Of a stretch of 64,000 bases of DNA, positions 1 through 10,689 are shown piece by piece (position 1 is the first letter of the stretch; each line of letters begins with the position of its first letter). The position numbers and the translations under genes are program-made. The DNA lies in contig CM041294.1 of assembly GCA_023052935.1 (NCBI GenBank), positions 153,024,399-153,088,398 on the forward strand, given 5' to 3'. The notes below the pieces were generated by a model. The model was not told where the DNA came from. It worked only from the letters and a program-made list of their open reading frames with translations, and did no database searches. The DNA comes from Piezodorus guildinii (Eukaryota; Arthropoda; Insecta; Hemiptera; Pentatomidae).

Positions 1-540
1 CTTTCTGAATGAAAAAAAAAAAAAAATTGTCACAACAACTACAAAACAAATCAAGTATTGTATTATTAACTATAATAACTAGAAAACTTATAAAATTACT
101 TCAAAATATAATCCTAAAAGAACTGAAGAACATGTGTTATGATGTGCAAAACAACAATATTAAGGATGATAACAAAAAAAAAAATAGGCACTTCATGAAG
201 ACATAACACAATTCTTGCTCAATTCTTTAAGTCCTCATAAACTATATTTGAATACTAATGGCACGCCACGAGGATTCGAGCTCATAACTTGCCTTAAAAT
301 AATATATAATAAGAAAGAAACAAAGCTTATTAGCTCTTGAGTTAGATACAATAAAAAAAATAAAAAGTACAAGACCAAAAATTATATTTAAAAAATACTT
401 AAATCTAAGATATGAAAATTAAGTCTAATAATAGTAAAAATATCACTAGTAAAATAAACCAAAAATGAAAAAATTATAATTTTGAATGATGTTTTAATCT
501 ATCAATGTCACATTGCAATAATTAATATAATGATCATTAT
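1..540. other. AT-rich stretch, no gene seen
   Basis: Very A-rich sequence with no ORF that looks coding. From about 300 onward it resembles 7740-8060, so the right part probably belongs to the same dispersed unit that carries the PHD-like gene. A TCGAATCC-like string near 270-285 on the minus strand recalls a tRNA box B, but I see no convincing box A. Confidence 0.5.
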
Positions 541-933
541 AAAAACTATATAATTAAAAAAACACAAAATAAAAACTATAATATCCAAAAATCAAGTAAT
601 TTTAAGATACAAAAAGAGTCAAGGAAGACAAAATAATTACGATGACTCAACGAGAAATATTATTGGCTGCCAATTTAAAAACATTTTATAATAAAATAAA
701 AAAAAAGAAGTGTCTAGTTTTAATGATATTTTCCATTTTAAAATCAAAATTAATTATTAATAAAAGATTAATAATACTAGACATTATGTTTAAACGAAAA
801 ATATCAGACACAAAAATATCAGAATTATAAGTTAAAAAAAAAAAAAATTGAATTAAAAAAAACAAGACGTCGACTCCTTCTTGAGGCTTCCATAGCCAGT
901 TGTTCTTACTCAGCTTCCCAGCAACCACCCCCT

Positions 934-1187
934 TCATGGAGATAGCTCGAGATAACAATCTAAGCACGTGAAGTGCTTAAAATTTGCATCCGGCAGCCCC
1001 ACACAATCCGGATGGTATACCCTCCGACAGCTTATGCACATCATGCTATATTTACTTTTTTTCTTGCAATTCTCACGAGGACAAGGCTGGTTCGGAGGAA
1101 TGGGATCGAACTTGTAGAACGGGTACACCGGGACCTCTTCAGGTGTGGGCGGTCTCTTCGGGTCTCGCACATATCTTGGCATCTTGG
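934..1187 (-). pseudogene. PHD-like zinc-finger ORF, exon 2, copy 1
   Basis: On the minus strand an open frame runs from a splice-acceptor-like CTAG (intron end at 1188) to TGA at 934. It encodes a proline-rich start and then one finger with spacing C-x4-C-x9-C-x2-C-x4-H-x2-C-x12-C-x2-C, the PHD/RING-like arrangement. All eight ligands are present. The motif MMCISCRRVYHPDC matches the 37 kb copy closely. The upstream exon, ending at 1266 before a GTAAAA donor, has a one-base shift relative to the 37 kb copy, so this copy is probably broken although its finger is intact. PHD fingers often bind histone tails, but function here is unknown; fingers of this kind also occur in retrotransposon ORF1 proteins. 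Confidence 0.6.
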
Positions 1188-1265
1188 CTAGGTCTCTTTG
1201 ACGAAGGGGTCACTTTGAATGATATTTTCTTCCTCGGAAAGTATATAAATAGGCGAATATTTTAC
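1188..1265 (-). other. Probable 78-bp intron of PHD-like gene, copy 1
   Basis: On the minus strand CCAG is followed by GTAAAATATTC at the donor, and CTAG precedes CCAAGATGCC at the acceptor. The same GT...AG boundaries occur at the equivalent place in the 37 kb copy (68 bp there), while the sequence between is less conserved than the flanking exons. Confidence 0.55.
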
Positions 1266-1595
1266 CTGGAAAAGGTGCAAGTGCCCCCCACTCCAAAAGG
1301 TATGGTGGGGTTAAGCCCTAGACCACCCAAGTACCTAAGCTGTTTTATTATATTTCTGATAATATAACTTACCAATATATGAGATATATAGTAAGGAAAA
1401 GTAGAATAGAATAGAATGAATTTATTTGTCTTTGGGGGGTATACATTACAAACATCAATTAATAACAATTATAAGTAATAAACATGAAAGGGAACAAATC
1501 ACAATAGGATAATAGATAAATATTAAACAGCACAGTAGAATAAACCAAATAACAGAAAGTAACCAAATTATTTTTATACAGGTTTATACAATTTT

Positions 1596-2380
1596 ACTTT
1601 CACTTACTATATATAGTAAGGGGAAGTATCGCGATCGTGAAAATTTTCGAATTCCAGTTTTCAACGGAAATGCACGTTTTAGGGTCCCCTGAGTCCAAAT
1701 AACCAAGTCCCGCAAAAAGTTCTGTGTGTGTGTGTGTGGTAACTCCCGGGCGGATATGAATTTTGCACCTTTATTCGATTTTCTCGAAAACGGTTCCGAA
1801 GATTTTGATTAAACTCGCTATATGGATGTAAAATTTAATGGGCTTTAATATCATGTAGGTTTTATTCTGATTAAAATGGTCTGACAGGGCCTAATTGCCG
1901 ATATTTTAAATTTTCTTCCTCTAGAGTACCTATATAATTAATTTTGTAGATTCTATAAAAATAACCAAATGATCTTGTTAACACTGATTAAAAACAAGTA
2001 AATATATAAATTGAACGAATTCTATATTCAACTAAAGGAGAAAACTGAAAAAACAAATTTTGATGCAATTTTTTGTTTTTGAACATATGAACAGTAATAT
2101 ACATGTATGATATACCGTTTGAAAGCTAAAGATTGTAGAAAAAATATTATCTTGTACTAAAGCTTTTAAAAGTTAATAGAGAGTGATGAAAAGAAAATAA
2201 AACTAACAGATTATTTTAGATAATAATATAATAGATGTTTTAATAAAACACATGTTTCTATAGAAATTCAATTTAATTCATTCCTTAATAGTTAATTTTT
2301 ATCTTTAAATGTATTTGGAAATTCTTTAATTGATTTTAACAACGATAAGTGAAAGTCGTGTGTTGCCCGCACCAGATTTT
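1596..2380 (-). mobile_element. HINE-like repeat, near-complete copy
   Basis: The left end is ACTTTCACTTAC followed by a palindrome CTTACTATATATAGTAAG, then a (GT)n stretch and an AT-rich body. The right end is GTAAGTGAAAGT followed by CGTGTGTTGCCCGCACCAGAT and a T run. The 12-bp subterminal repeats are inverted, one end carries a hairpin, and a microsatellite lies near that end. This is the architecture described for non-autonomous Helentron relatives (HINE, DINE-1). Strand is given with the ATCTGGTGCG end taken as 5'. The repeat itself is certain from more than a dozen copies here; the class assignment is inference. No coding capacity. Confidence 0.7.
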
Positions 2381-2627
2381 TTTTTATGTTATATAGAAGT
2401 ATTAAAGTATTTTAGATTTTAAATATAAGTTTTAATATATAGATATATATACATAAATACATCTTAAATTAACATCGGAGTGAATGAATATTAATTATTA
2501 AGATTTTAAATGAGCATTGACATATAAATATAGTTAAAAGTGCTGTGTGAAAACAGATTATGGATTAAAATAGCTCATTGCAATAGTACTAGCACTATCT
2601 ATTATACAATCATTATTATGAAACATT

Positions 2628-2774
2628 AGGGGTACTCACTACGTTTGCTATAGCATGCTATTTGTGTTATTTTGCTAAACACGTAGAGTTTCTACAGTGA
2701 TTTCCTGTATAAAATTGATGGGTTTAGCACAATAGCACAAATAGAATGCTATAGCAAACGTAGTGAATACCCCT
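2628..2774. mobile_element. Palindromic MITE, 147 bp
   Basis: Arms of about 45 bp are inverted: AGGGGTACTCACTACGTTTG at the left matches the reverse complement of the right end, which reads CGTAGTGAATACCCCT. ATT lies directly outside both ends, a possible 3-bp target duplication. Short TIRs rich in G at the tip with a 3-bp duplication fit a PIF/Harbinger-type MITE, but this is a guess from form only. Confidence 0.6.
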
Positions 2775-2984
2775 ATTGACTAGGTACAGTATTGTAAATT
2801 TTATAAATAGTTGATTATTTTCTAATGTAGCTCGTAATTGTTAATAAATCTTACTCGCTTATTACAATTGATCTTAGTTTTAAGGTACTAACTAAATAAT
2901 AATAAAGTAGTTTGACTTTAATTGGGTCATCAATAATTAATATTGTAGGAAATAGGCTTTCTGGTTTGTTATTAGAGTGAGGGG

Positions 2985-3620
2985 TGGTTTTTAGTGGTTT
3001 TTTAGTGCTGAATATATATTGGACAGACTGATATTAAATGGTATATGGTTTCATATGTGTTCATATTACATATTGTACAGATTTCTTTGGGGTTAATATT
3101 TTAGGTGTTGTTTGCATGAGAAAATTTGATATGGTATTTTCCAGAGTGGCGAGCTTGTATTATTATTTTTAACATTTTAAACGGAATATTATGAGTGGTT
3201 TGATAACTGTGACTGAGTGAAGTTTGTTGGTAAAGACTATTGTAGAAAGGGCTGTATTGACTCGATGTTAACGATTCGATATCTTTGTTGTGTAGTAATT
3301 TTTTAAATAATTCAAGTATTATTGTACTATTGCTTTGGAGAGTAAATGGATAATTTTCAAGAAGTATTTCTGAGCTATCGGCTTTACCTAAAATATTATA
3401 TATTTGGGTGAACCAGTTATATTTTGCACATGGTCTATTGTAGTGTTTTTCTCTGAGTTTCATAAAAACATATTTTGGGTATTCTATTGTCTGGCATGAT
3501 AAGTATTTTCTGTATGAATCTCAGGACATATTTTATTATTTTTATCGTGGAATGTTCAAGCCCAAATTCTAATCTTAAGAGCCAAAAAGGAATATTTCTA
3601 TTTAAATTAAATAACCTTTT
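2985..3620 (-). pseudogene. LINE ORF2 C-terminal fragment
   Basis: Minus-strand translation reads LEFGLEHSTIKI, then MPDNRIPKICF, a long polar region, and ends with a finger CTICNMNTYETIYHLISVC (C-x2-C-x8-H-x4-C). This layout is typical of the extreme C-terminus of insect non-LTR retrotransposon reverse transcriptases. The frame is open from 3463 to 3101, then a stop precedes the finger. No RT catalytic motif is in this piece. It is truncated at the left and abuts a HINE-like repeat at the right. Confidence 0.6.
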
Positions 3621-3663
3621 AAAGTAATTTAACTGTGCTTTCTCTATGGCCTTTAGATATCCA

Positions 3664-5012
3664 AGAAAAAGATAGATATCTAGTAAGGAACAGTATTGTG
3701 ATCGTAAAAATTTTCAATTTCCAGTTTTCAACGGAAATAGACATTTTAGGGTCCCCTGAGTCTAAATAAGTCCCGCAAAAGTTGTTTGTGCCTGTGTGTC
3801 CGAGTGTTTGTGTTAAGTCTAGCGCAAGAACGAAATGTCGCACGAAACCGAAATTTCATATTTAAGACAACTATAGAGCCGAGATGTTACAGTAACTTTT
3901 TCTTCAAAATCGGCTTACCGAAAGATCTACTTTATACCATGCATTTTCATCTTTTTACGAATTTCTCAAAAACGGCCCAAACGATTTTGATTAAAATCGC
4001 TGTATCGATGTAAAATTAAATGGGCTTTAATAAGATGTAGGTTTTGTTCTGATTGAAATAGTATGTCAAGGCTTAAATGCCAATAACTTAAATTATCTTC
4101 CTCTAAACTACGTTTAATTTTGTACATTTGAATAAATTAACCATATCAGCTTGTTAGCATTGATAAAAAACGGAATGATATATAAGTTAAACGAATTCGA
4201 TATTCAACGAAAGGAGAAAAGAGCATACATATTTTTGTATGCAATATTTGTGTTTTGGAACATACAAATAGTAATATATACTCGTATATGTACAATATAC
4301 CGTTAGAAAGCTAATGATCTTAGAAAAAATTCTATTTAAATTCAATGTAATTAATTCTTTAACACTATATTTTTTTATCTCAAACTGTATTTAAAAATTC
4401 TTAATACCAATTTAAATTGATTTTAACAACGGAAGTAACGGAATAAAATCTTTAGCTTTCCAACAGTATATCATACGTGTATATTACTGCTCTTATGTTC
4501 AAAAACAAAAAATTGCATTAAAAAAAGTTTTTTTCTGGTTTCTTCTTTAGTTGGGTATGGAATTCATTCAATTTATATATTTACCTGTTTTTCATCAGTG
4601 GTGACAAGATAATATAGTTATTTTTATATAATCAACAAAATTGAAGGTACTTTAGAGAAAGAAAATTTAAAATATCGGCATTTAAGCCCTGCCAGACCAT
4701 TTTATTCAGAATGAAACCTACATGACGTTTAAGCCTATTAAAATTTACGTTGATATAGTGAGTTTATTAAAAATCTTCGGAACCGTTTTGGAGAAAATCA
4801 AAAAAAGGTGCAAAATGCATGGTATAAAGTGGCTCTTCTAGTACGCTCATTTTGAAGAAAAAGTTGGTGTAACATCTCGGCCCTATAGTTGCCTTAAATT
4901 CTTACATTTTGTTCTGGCGCTAGACCTAACACTAACACACGGACACACAGACACACAACGGAAGTAAGTGAAAGTCACGACAACACACACGTGTTGCGCG
5001 CAACAGATTTTT
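3664..5012 (-). mobile_element. HINE-like repeat interrupted by a second copy
   Basis: The body follows the family consensus from 3664 to about 4440, is interrupted by an opposite-orientation partial copy (4445-4957), then resumes with GGAAGTAAGTGAAAGTCACG and a diverged terminus ending near 5012. The string ACGGAAGTAA lies on both sides of the interruption (about 4432 and 4958), like a 10-bp target duplication. Diverged relative to other copies in the window. Confidence 0.65.
4445..4957 (+). mobile_element. HINE-like partial copy, twin of 5700-6212
   Basis: A body fragment lacking both termini, running from the 'aaaatctttagctttcc' block to the (CA)n stretch. Reading base by base against 5700-6212 at a constant offset of 1255 shows no difference that I could find over 513 bp, far closer than any other pair of copies in the window. 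Confidence 0.75.
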
Positions 5013-5354
5013 TTTTTTATAGTTTTTAAAAATATACATTGTAATTTGGTTTCTTTATACGGTAAAATTAGACTCTCTGTTATCTATGGATCATTTTTAA
5101 AAAACAATCAAATAAGACGAAGCAATTTCGTTTTATATTTTTCATTTCTGACGATGATAAAATATAATTATGAATAGAAGTTGTAAAATAAATATATTTT
5201 ATTACTAATTGCACTAAACTCCCCAAGCGACAAACTCTAAATCGATCAGACAGAGCTTTCTTAAAGGTAAATGACACCATGTTCAAATTGCACTCATGCG
5301 AAGCAAGGGCGAGTGTGAAAGTATCGAATCATATTTGTTATTACAGTGAGTGAG
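5013..5354. other. Unassigned AT-rich spacer
   Basis: No coding frame, TIR or repeat match recognised between two HINE-like copies. Short ORFs on both strands have low-complexity composition and no recognisable motif. Confidence 0.4.
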
Positions 5355-5465
5355 GAATGTGTCTTCATATCAACTCCATTATGAATATTCTGGCTTTTGT
5401 ACCTTTGTTTAACTTGCTGTTACCTTTCTTAAGAGACCCATTCCACCTTCTGGTAAAATAAATGG
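5355..5465 (+). repeat. Dispersed repeat B fragment (TCTTCATATNAACTC family)
   Basis: Contains the phrase 'tgtcttcatatcaactccattatgaat', also found near 34655, 55110, 55315, 55445, 59455 and 59665. Here and at 34640-34937 repeat B lies directly left of the ATCTGGTGCG end of a HINE-like copy. Elsewhere it lies directly downstream of the minus-strand zinc-ribbon ORFs. No coding capacity. Confidence 0.6.
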
Positions 5466-6340
5466 AAAAATCTGGTGCGGGCAACACACGACTTTCACTT
5501 ACCTCCAATTTTCAAATACAGTTAGAGATAAAAATACGTGAAACTATTAAAGAATTAAATAAATTGAATTTCTATAGAAACGCGTGTTTTATTAAAAAAT
5601 CTATTAATATATTATTAGCTAAAATAATCAGATAATTTTATCTTCTTTTTATCACTCTCCATTAACTTTTAAAAGCTTGTGTATATGATATTTTTTTCTA
5701 AAATCTTTAGCTTTCCAACAGTATATCATACGTGTATATTACTGCTCTTATGTTCAAAAACAAAAAATTGCATTAAAAAAAGTTTTTTTCTGGTTTCTTC
5801 TTTAGTTGGGTATGGAATTCATTCAATTTATATATTTACCTGTTTTTCATCAGTGGTGACAAGATAATATAGTTATTTTTATATAATCAACAAAATTGAA
5901 GGTACTTTAGAGAAAGAAAATTTAAAATATCGGCATTTAAGCCCTGCCAGACCATTTTATTCAGAATGAAACCTACATGACGTTTAAGCCTATTAAAATT
6001 TACGTTGATATAGTGAGTTTATTAAAAATCTTCGGAACCGTTTTGGAGAAAATCAAAAAAAGGTGCAAAATGCATGGTATAAAGTGGCTCTTCTAGTACG
6101 CTCATTTTGAAGAAAAAGTTGGTGTAACATCTCGGCCCTATAGTTGCCTTAAATTCTTACATTTTGTTCTGGCGCTAGACCTAACACTAACACACGGACA
6201 CACAGACACACACACCTTTTTGCGGGACTTGGTTATTTGGACTCAGGAGACCCTAAAATGTGTATTTCCGTTAAAAACTGGAATTGGAAAATTTTCACGA
6301 TTGCAATACTTTCCCTTACTATATATAGTAAGTGAAAGTT
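5466..6340 (+). mobile_element. HINE-like repeat, complete 875-bp copy
   Basis: Starts with AAAAATCTGGTGCGGGCAAC and ACTTTCACTTACC. It ends with a (CA)n microsatellite, the conserved block around CAGGAGACCCTAAAA, and a terminal hairpin in which ACTTTCCCTTACTATA pairs with TATAGTAAGTGAAAGT with one mismatch. Both termini, both subterminal repeats and the hairpin are present, so this is a good reference copy. Non-coding. Confidence 0.75.
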
Positions 6341-6469
6341 AAAATTACGTTATGAATTACCATTTCTTCAGGTTTAATAGATCAAAAGATCATTCTCCGC
6401 CTTAAAAAAACTTCTTTTTTTTTTTACCTTTATATATACCTTTCGGAAAAGACGATTGAAATTTTACAG

Positions 6470-6745
6470 GCACATTATCAGAATGGACAGTGGTAGAATA
6501 ACTAAAAAAACCTTCAACCAAGCCTTCTCATTAAAAACCAAGTATAGCTGGCTCCTTGAAATTGAAACAGATCTCGAGGAAATCAACATCTCGGATGACA
6601 CTGTAGAGGACAGATGAAAATTCAGAACCCTTATCAATGGACTGAAGAACGAAGAAAGGAGCTCAGCGAGAGAATTGAGAGATTTTGGAAGGAAAAGAAG
6701 GCCAACGCATCAACTAAGCAGGTTCATTCGTGCTCCTGAGTCGGG
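6470..6745 (+). pseudogene. LINE ORF2 C-terminal relic
   Basis: Translation gives RMDSGRITKKTFNQAF, then LEIETDLEEINISDDTVEDR, a stop, and KFRTLINGLK followed after a shift by a basic tail. This resembles the end of ORF2 proteins in insect LINE copies, where an 'RMD...R' line is followed by 'D...DRxxFR...' and a WT-ER-x-basic tail. One in-frame stop and one frame change make it a relic. Confidence 0.45.
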
Positions 6746-6761
6746 CATAACGATGTAATAA

Positions 6762-6764
<3 letters not shown>

Positions 6765-6818
<54 letters not shown>
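6765..6818. repeat. (AT)n microsatellite
   Basis: Uninterrupted alternating AT run of about 54 bp. Similar runs lie at 7399-7451, 7661-7704, 17898-17945, 28347-28400 and 59798-59846. Confidence 0.95.
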
Positions 6819-7392
6819 TTATTTTTTTTATTTTTAAAGATATACATCTTGTACAAATTTCGTTATACATTGCCAATTTTACTGCACACCCATTAATATT
6901 GAATTTCTCATCTCAGTGGTCATTCAAAAATAAATAATATACAAAAACAATAGCCGAAAAAAGAAAAAAACGATATAAGAAAATCATTATAAGCAAAGAG
7001 AATACACGGAATTATATGATATCACTTACTTGGTGTACGGGTCATTAATATATATATTTATATGTAGGGTTAAGGTATTGGAATAGGTGCTCAACCTCTT
7101 GGTTATTAGCACCGAATAAATTTGTAGTAAGAGATTTGTTTTACTCTTTTTTCTTCTTTTTATTTATTTATTTTTTCTATTTTTTTTATTGTTTATTTTT
7201 TTTGTTGACTCATTCTGAATTAGTGTATTTATTCAAATTTTTATTTATTCATTTTATTTTATTATTATTATTATTTTTATTTATTTTTTTTTTCTTATAG
7301 TTCCGGGAGCAGAGAACAGACCCTTAGACCTCTGGCATTATATATATTTATATGTATTAAATTATCCAGAATAGAGTTGACATATAGATAGA

Positions 7393-7398
<6 letters not shown>
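6819..7398. other. AT-rich spacer, no gene
   Basis: Low-complexity T-rich and A-rich sequence with short T(n)A repeats around 7140-7300. No coding frame or terminal repeat recognised. Confidence 0.5.

Positions 7399-7451
<53 letters not shown>
7399..7451. repeat. (AT)n microsatellite
   Basis: Alternating AT of about 53 bp, followed directly by a repeat B segment. Confidence 0.95.
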
Positions 7452-7455
<4 letters not shown>

Positions 7456-7655
7456 CTTAATTTTCCTAATTTGGTATTACATATTCCTTACCCTACTGTT
7501 TTGCATAGTTTATGATAGATTTAACCCTTTTTCGACTCTTGAAATTTAATGTAAAACTCATTGTATTTCTGAGTTTAGGTGTAATGATAGGAAATTAATA
7601 AAAAAAATCAAATTTAAAAATAATGATAAAATAGATTTATTAAATAAATAAATAA

Positions 7656-7704
<49 letters not shown>
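7452..7704 (+). repeat. Repeat B fragment plus (AT)n
   Basis: The run 'ctcattgtatttctgagtttaggtg' and 'gataggaaattaataaaa' matches repeat B at 34880-34937 and 55790-55860. It ends in an AAAT-type tail and an AT run at 7661-7704. Confidence 0.55.
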
Positions 7705-7705
<1 letters not shown>

Positions 7706-8059
7706 GTTATAAATTACAGTCAAAGTTATAATAATAAAAAGATATTTTGATCATATAATTTTTAGAAAAAGAAGAAACTTAAAAAATGACTTAAATCTAA
7801 AAAATATTACATATCATGGTAAATATAAGGATAGTAAAAGAAACTAAATAGTAACAGAAAACTGAAAATAGTAAAAAGGTTTACTAAAAATAGTAAAAAA
7901 AATATTTTAATCATTCAGGAAGCTATACAAATCAAAATATAAAAAATATTACTAAGAATTCTAAATTTAAGAATAGCTTTATAATCCAAAAATATAAAAT
8001 TTTGAACAAATATTTAACCATTAAATGTCAAAAGTATAGCAATACTTGATAAAATGTTA

Positions 8060-8690
8060 TTATAAACCTATAAAACTATAATATCCAAAAATGAATTAAA
8101 TATAACATAAAAAAATTATTACATTGACTCTACGAGAAAATATTACTTGCAGCCAAATTATACAACATAAAAAAAAAAGTGAATGGTTTTAAGAAAAAAT
8201 TAATTTTTGTTTTTTATATTAATTTTTAATTGTTGTTTTTTTTTTAAACAAAAATGTTTAAATTAATAAATAAAAGGAGTAGACTAGAGATTACGTTTGG
8301 CAGCCAAATTTAACAAGAAATAATAAATGCCTGAATATTTCCGGTATCCCAGTACCATTAAGGCACATAACTTTATCCTAAGATATGCAGATCCTCAAAC
8401 CAGGATTCCATTGTTAGTTCTTCATCGCCTTCGCAGCAACCAAAATATCAGAAGTTGAAGTTAAAAACAAATTGAATTTAAAAAACGAGAAGTTAACTCC
8501 TGGCTTGAGGATTCCAGAGCCAGTTCTTCCTCAGCTTTACAGATACCACCGGCTTCATGGAGAAAGCTTGAGGTAGCAATCCAAGCACGTGAAATGCTTA
8601 ATCCGGATGGTACACTCTCCGACAGGTTTTGAACATCACGCTGTATTTGCTCTTCCTCTTGCAGTTCTCACGAGGACAGGGCTAGAATTC
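8060..8690 (-). repeat. PHD-gene-bearing dispersed unit, copy 2
   Basis: Shares its left part with 570-900 and 36640-36900 ('ctataatatccaaaaatgaa', 'ttgactctacgagaaaatatta'). The phrase around 'gcctgaatatttccggt' is shared with 37021-37040. It carries a damaged PHD-like ORF at its right end. Confidence 0.65.
8554..8690 (-). pseudogene. PHD-like zinc-finger ORF, copy 2, broken
   Basis: Minus-strand reading gives PCPRENCKRKSKYSVMFKTCRR and VYHPD, then an immediate stop. Relative to 934-1187, one Cys is replaced by Phe, and the stretch encoding CVGLPDANF is missing between HPD and the CLDCYLKLSP end. The terminal CLDCYLKLSP and TGA are conserved, which confirms homology. Confidence 0.55.
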
Positions 8691-8699
8691 TATACAGAA

Positions 8700-9170
8700 T
8701 AAAATTAAAAATTCCCTTTATACAGAAAAGTTCATAAATACTTGTAAACAACATAAAATTACACAAAAACGAAACTGAAATAAATTCAATTATAAAGATA
8801 AACAAAAAAATGTTTAAGTCAAACAATGAACCAAAAATATAATTTTGAAACACCTTACCATCTTATTAAAATTATTAGTTGAAACAAAATGAAATTAAAA
8901 CAAATTAAAACGTACATAGAGTTTTATACCCCCTTACAAAAAACTAGGCAGAGCCATGTTGCTAAAGAAAATTTGGAACCAATAAAAAAACTTACAACAA
9001 AAGACCAATTAACGATTTTAAAATTCAGAATAAAGAATAAAACAAAAACAAATCAAATTCAATTTACATTAAGAAACTTAAGGTAGAAAGAATATAAATA
9101 TATAGAATATTTGCTGTTTAACCAATCAGTACAATATATTGAAATAAATAAAACTAGTGAAAAAAAAAAA
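8700..9170. other. Unassigned AT-rich sequence
   Basis: Short ORFs on both strands with low-complexity composition. It lies where the RT domain of the minus-strand CR1-like LINE would be expected, but I could not recognise RT motifs. Confidence 0.35.
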
Positions 9171-9174
9171 ATTG

Positions 9175-9817
9175 AGTAGCCTGTGTCAACGAAATCAGTG
9201 GTGGAGAAAGGGATCAAGATTATGAATCTAAAAGTGCTTTGTAATACCCATTCTTGAAAATCAAAATGAGATTTTGAATATTTGATGATATGAAGAATAT
9301 TTTATCTGTCTATATTTTTATAATCGACCACCATAATATCCAGCCAATTATAATTTGTTTTAGTATGACAAATAGCGTTAAATTTTACGAGTGACAAATT
9401 AAAGCTGCGAAAAAGGTTATTTAAAAATTTTGAATAATAAGAAATAGTTGAAAAATTAACATTTAAAATTATATTGTCATACGTTGGAACGAATTTTTCT
9501 AAAAATGAACGTAAATCTATATAAAAATAATTATCCGGTGCTCTATAAATTGTAATGAGTAAAATTTTTTCAAGGCTGTGCCTAATCTCTAAAATTAAAT
9601 ATTCAAATGAGAACGACTGGTGGGTATTTGAAGAATCTAAAACTTTTCAAGATAGAGATAGATTTACATCAATACAGACCCCACTTCGATTTTTATCTTT
9701 CCGGTCAGACCTAAAAATATTATATCCGGTTAATGAAACAGGAAAATCTCCGATACCGTCATTTAACCATGATTCGCGGACACAAACCACGTCATAATTA
9801 TTTTCAAATACGTATTT
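9175..9817 (-). pseudogene. CR1-like LINE ORF2 endonuclease fragment
   Basis: Minus-strand translation begins DVVCVRESWLNDGIGDFPVS, then LTGYNIFRSDRKDKNRSGV and IDVNLSLS, a stop, and LEIRHSLEKILLITIYRAPD. This follows the pattern of an APE-type endonuclease in CR1-like LINEs (E-x-W-L, then GYNIFRxDR, then YRAP). A weaker stretch with WLDIMVVD follows further down. The fragment is cut at 9817 by the HINE-like repeat that starts at 9820. ORF1 pieces of what looks like the same element lie on the other side of that repeat. Confidence 0.6.
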
Positions 9818-9819
9818 TT

Positions 9820-10672
9820 ACTTTCACTTACTATATGTAGTAAGGGAAAGTATTGCGATCGTGAATATTTTCGAATTCCAGTTTTCAACGGAAATACACA
9901 TTTTAGGGTCCCCTGAGTCGAAATAACCTAGTCCCGCAAAAAGGTCTGTGTGTGTGGTAACTCCCAGGCGAAAACGGTAAGTCCTATGAAACTGAAATTT
10001 CATATTTAAGACAACTATACGCCGGAGACGTTACAAAATCTATTTCATCAAAATCAGCTCACCAGAAGAGCCAATTTATACCATGTATTTAGCACTTTTT
10101 TTCGATTTTCTCGAAAACAGTTCGGATGATTTTGTTTAAACTCGCTATATCGATGTAAAATTTAATGGGCTTTAATATCATTTAGGTTTCATTCTGATTA
10201 AAATGGTCTGACAGGGCTTAAATACTGATATTTTATTTTTTTCCCCCTAAAGTACCTTTAGATGTGTTGATTCTATAAAAATTACGATATTATCGATACC
10301 TATCGATTTCGATACCTACTAAAGGAGAAAACTGAAAAAATATATTTTTTATGCAATTTTTTGTTTTTGAACATAAGAACAGTAATATACATGTATGATA
10401 TACCGTTGGAAAGCTTGAGATTTTAGAAAAATTATTATCTCATACACGAGCTTTTAAAAGTTAGTAGAGAGTGATGGTAAGCGGATAATATTAACTGATT
10501 GTTTTAGATAATAACATAATAGATTATTTAATAAAACACATCTTACTATCGAAAATCAATGTAATTAATTCTTTAACGATTTATTGTTATCTCTAATTGT
10601 ATTTAAAAAATATTAAATTGATTTTAACAAGGGTGGTAAGTGAAAGTCGTGTGTTGCGCCCACCAGATTTTT
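9820..10672 (-). mobile_element. HINE-like repeat inside a LINE
   Basis: Left end ACTTTCACTTACTATATGTAG, right end GTAAGTGAAAGTCGTGTGTT, then the CACCAGAT terminus. Both subterminal repeats are present. It separates endonuclease coding (left) from ORF1 coding (right) of a minus-strand LINE, so it probably inserted into the junction of the two ORFs. The insertion point is a T run. Confidence 0.75.
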
Positions 10673-10689
10673 GAAAATGAGACCAATGT

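Larger units (their letters stand above)
540..1350 (-). repeat. PHD-gene-bearing dispersed unit, copy 1
   Basis: This segment aligns by eye with 8060-8690 and 36630-37500. All three share a start around 'actataatatccaaaaat', a middle part containing 'ggctgc' and 'actagacat', and then the minus-strand PHD-like coding sequence. It is a multi-copy unit larger than the ORF itself. I cannot tell whether it is a mobile element or a dispersed host gene duplicate. No terminal repeats or target duplication were found. Confidence 0.7.

Noticed and set aside
9..206. Lys/Asn-rich ORF at the left edge
   Set aside because: Composition is what A-rich DNA gives by chance; no motif and no conserved copy.
260..340. 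Antisense tRNA-like or SINE head (GAGCTCGAATCC)
   Set aside because: Only a box B-like string; no box A at the right distance and no repeated body.
984..1367. 127-aa plus-strand ORF opposite the PHD-like exon
   Set aside because: It is the antisense reading of the PHD-like exon 2; the minus strand shows the conserved finger and splice sites.
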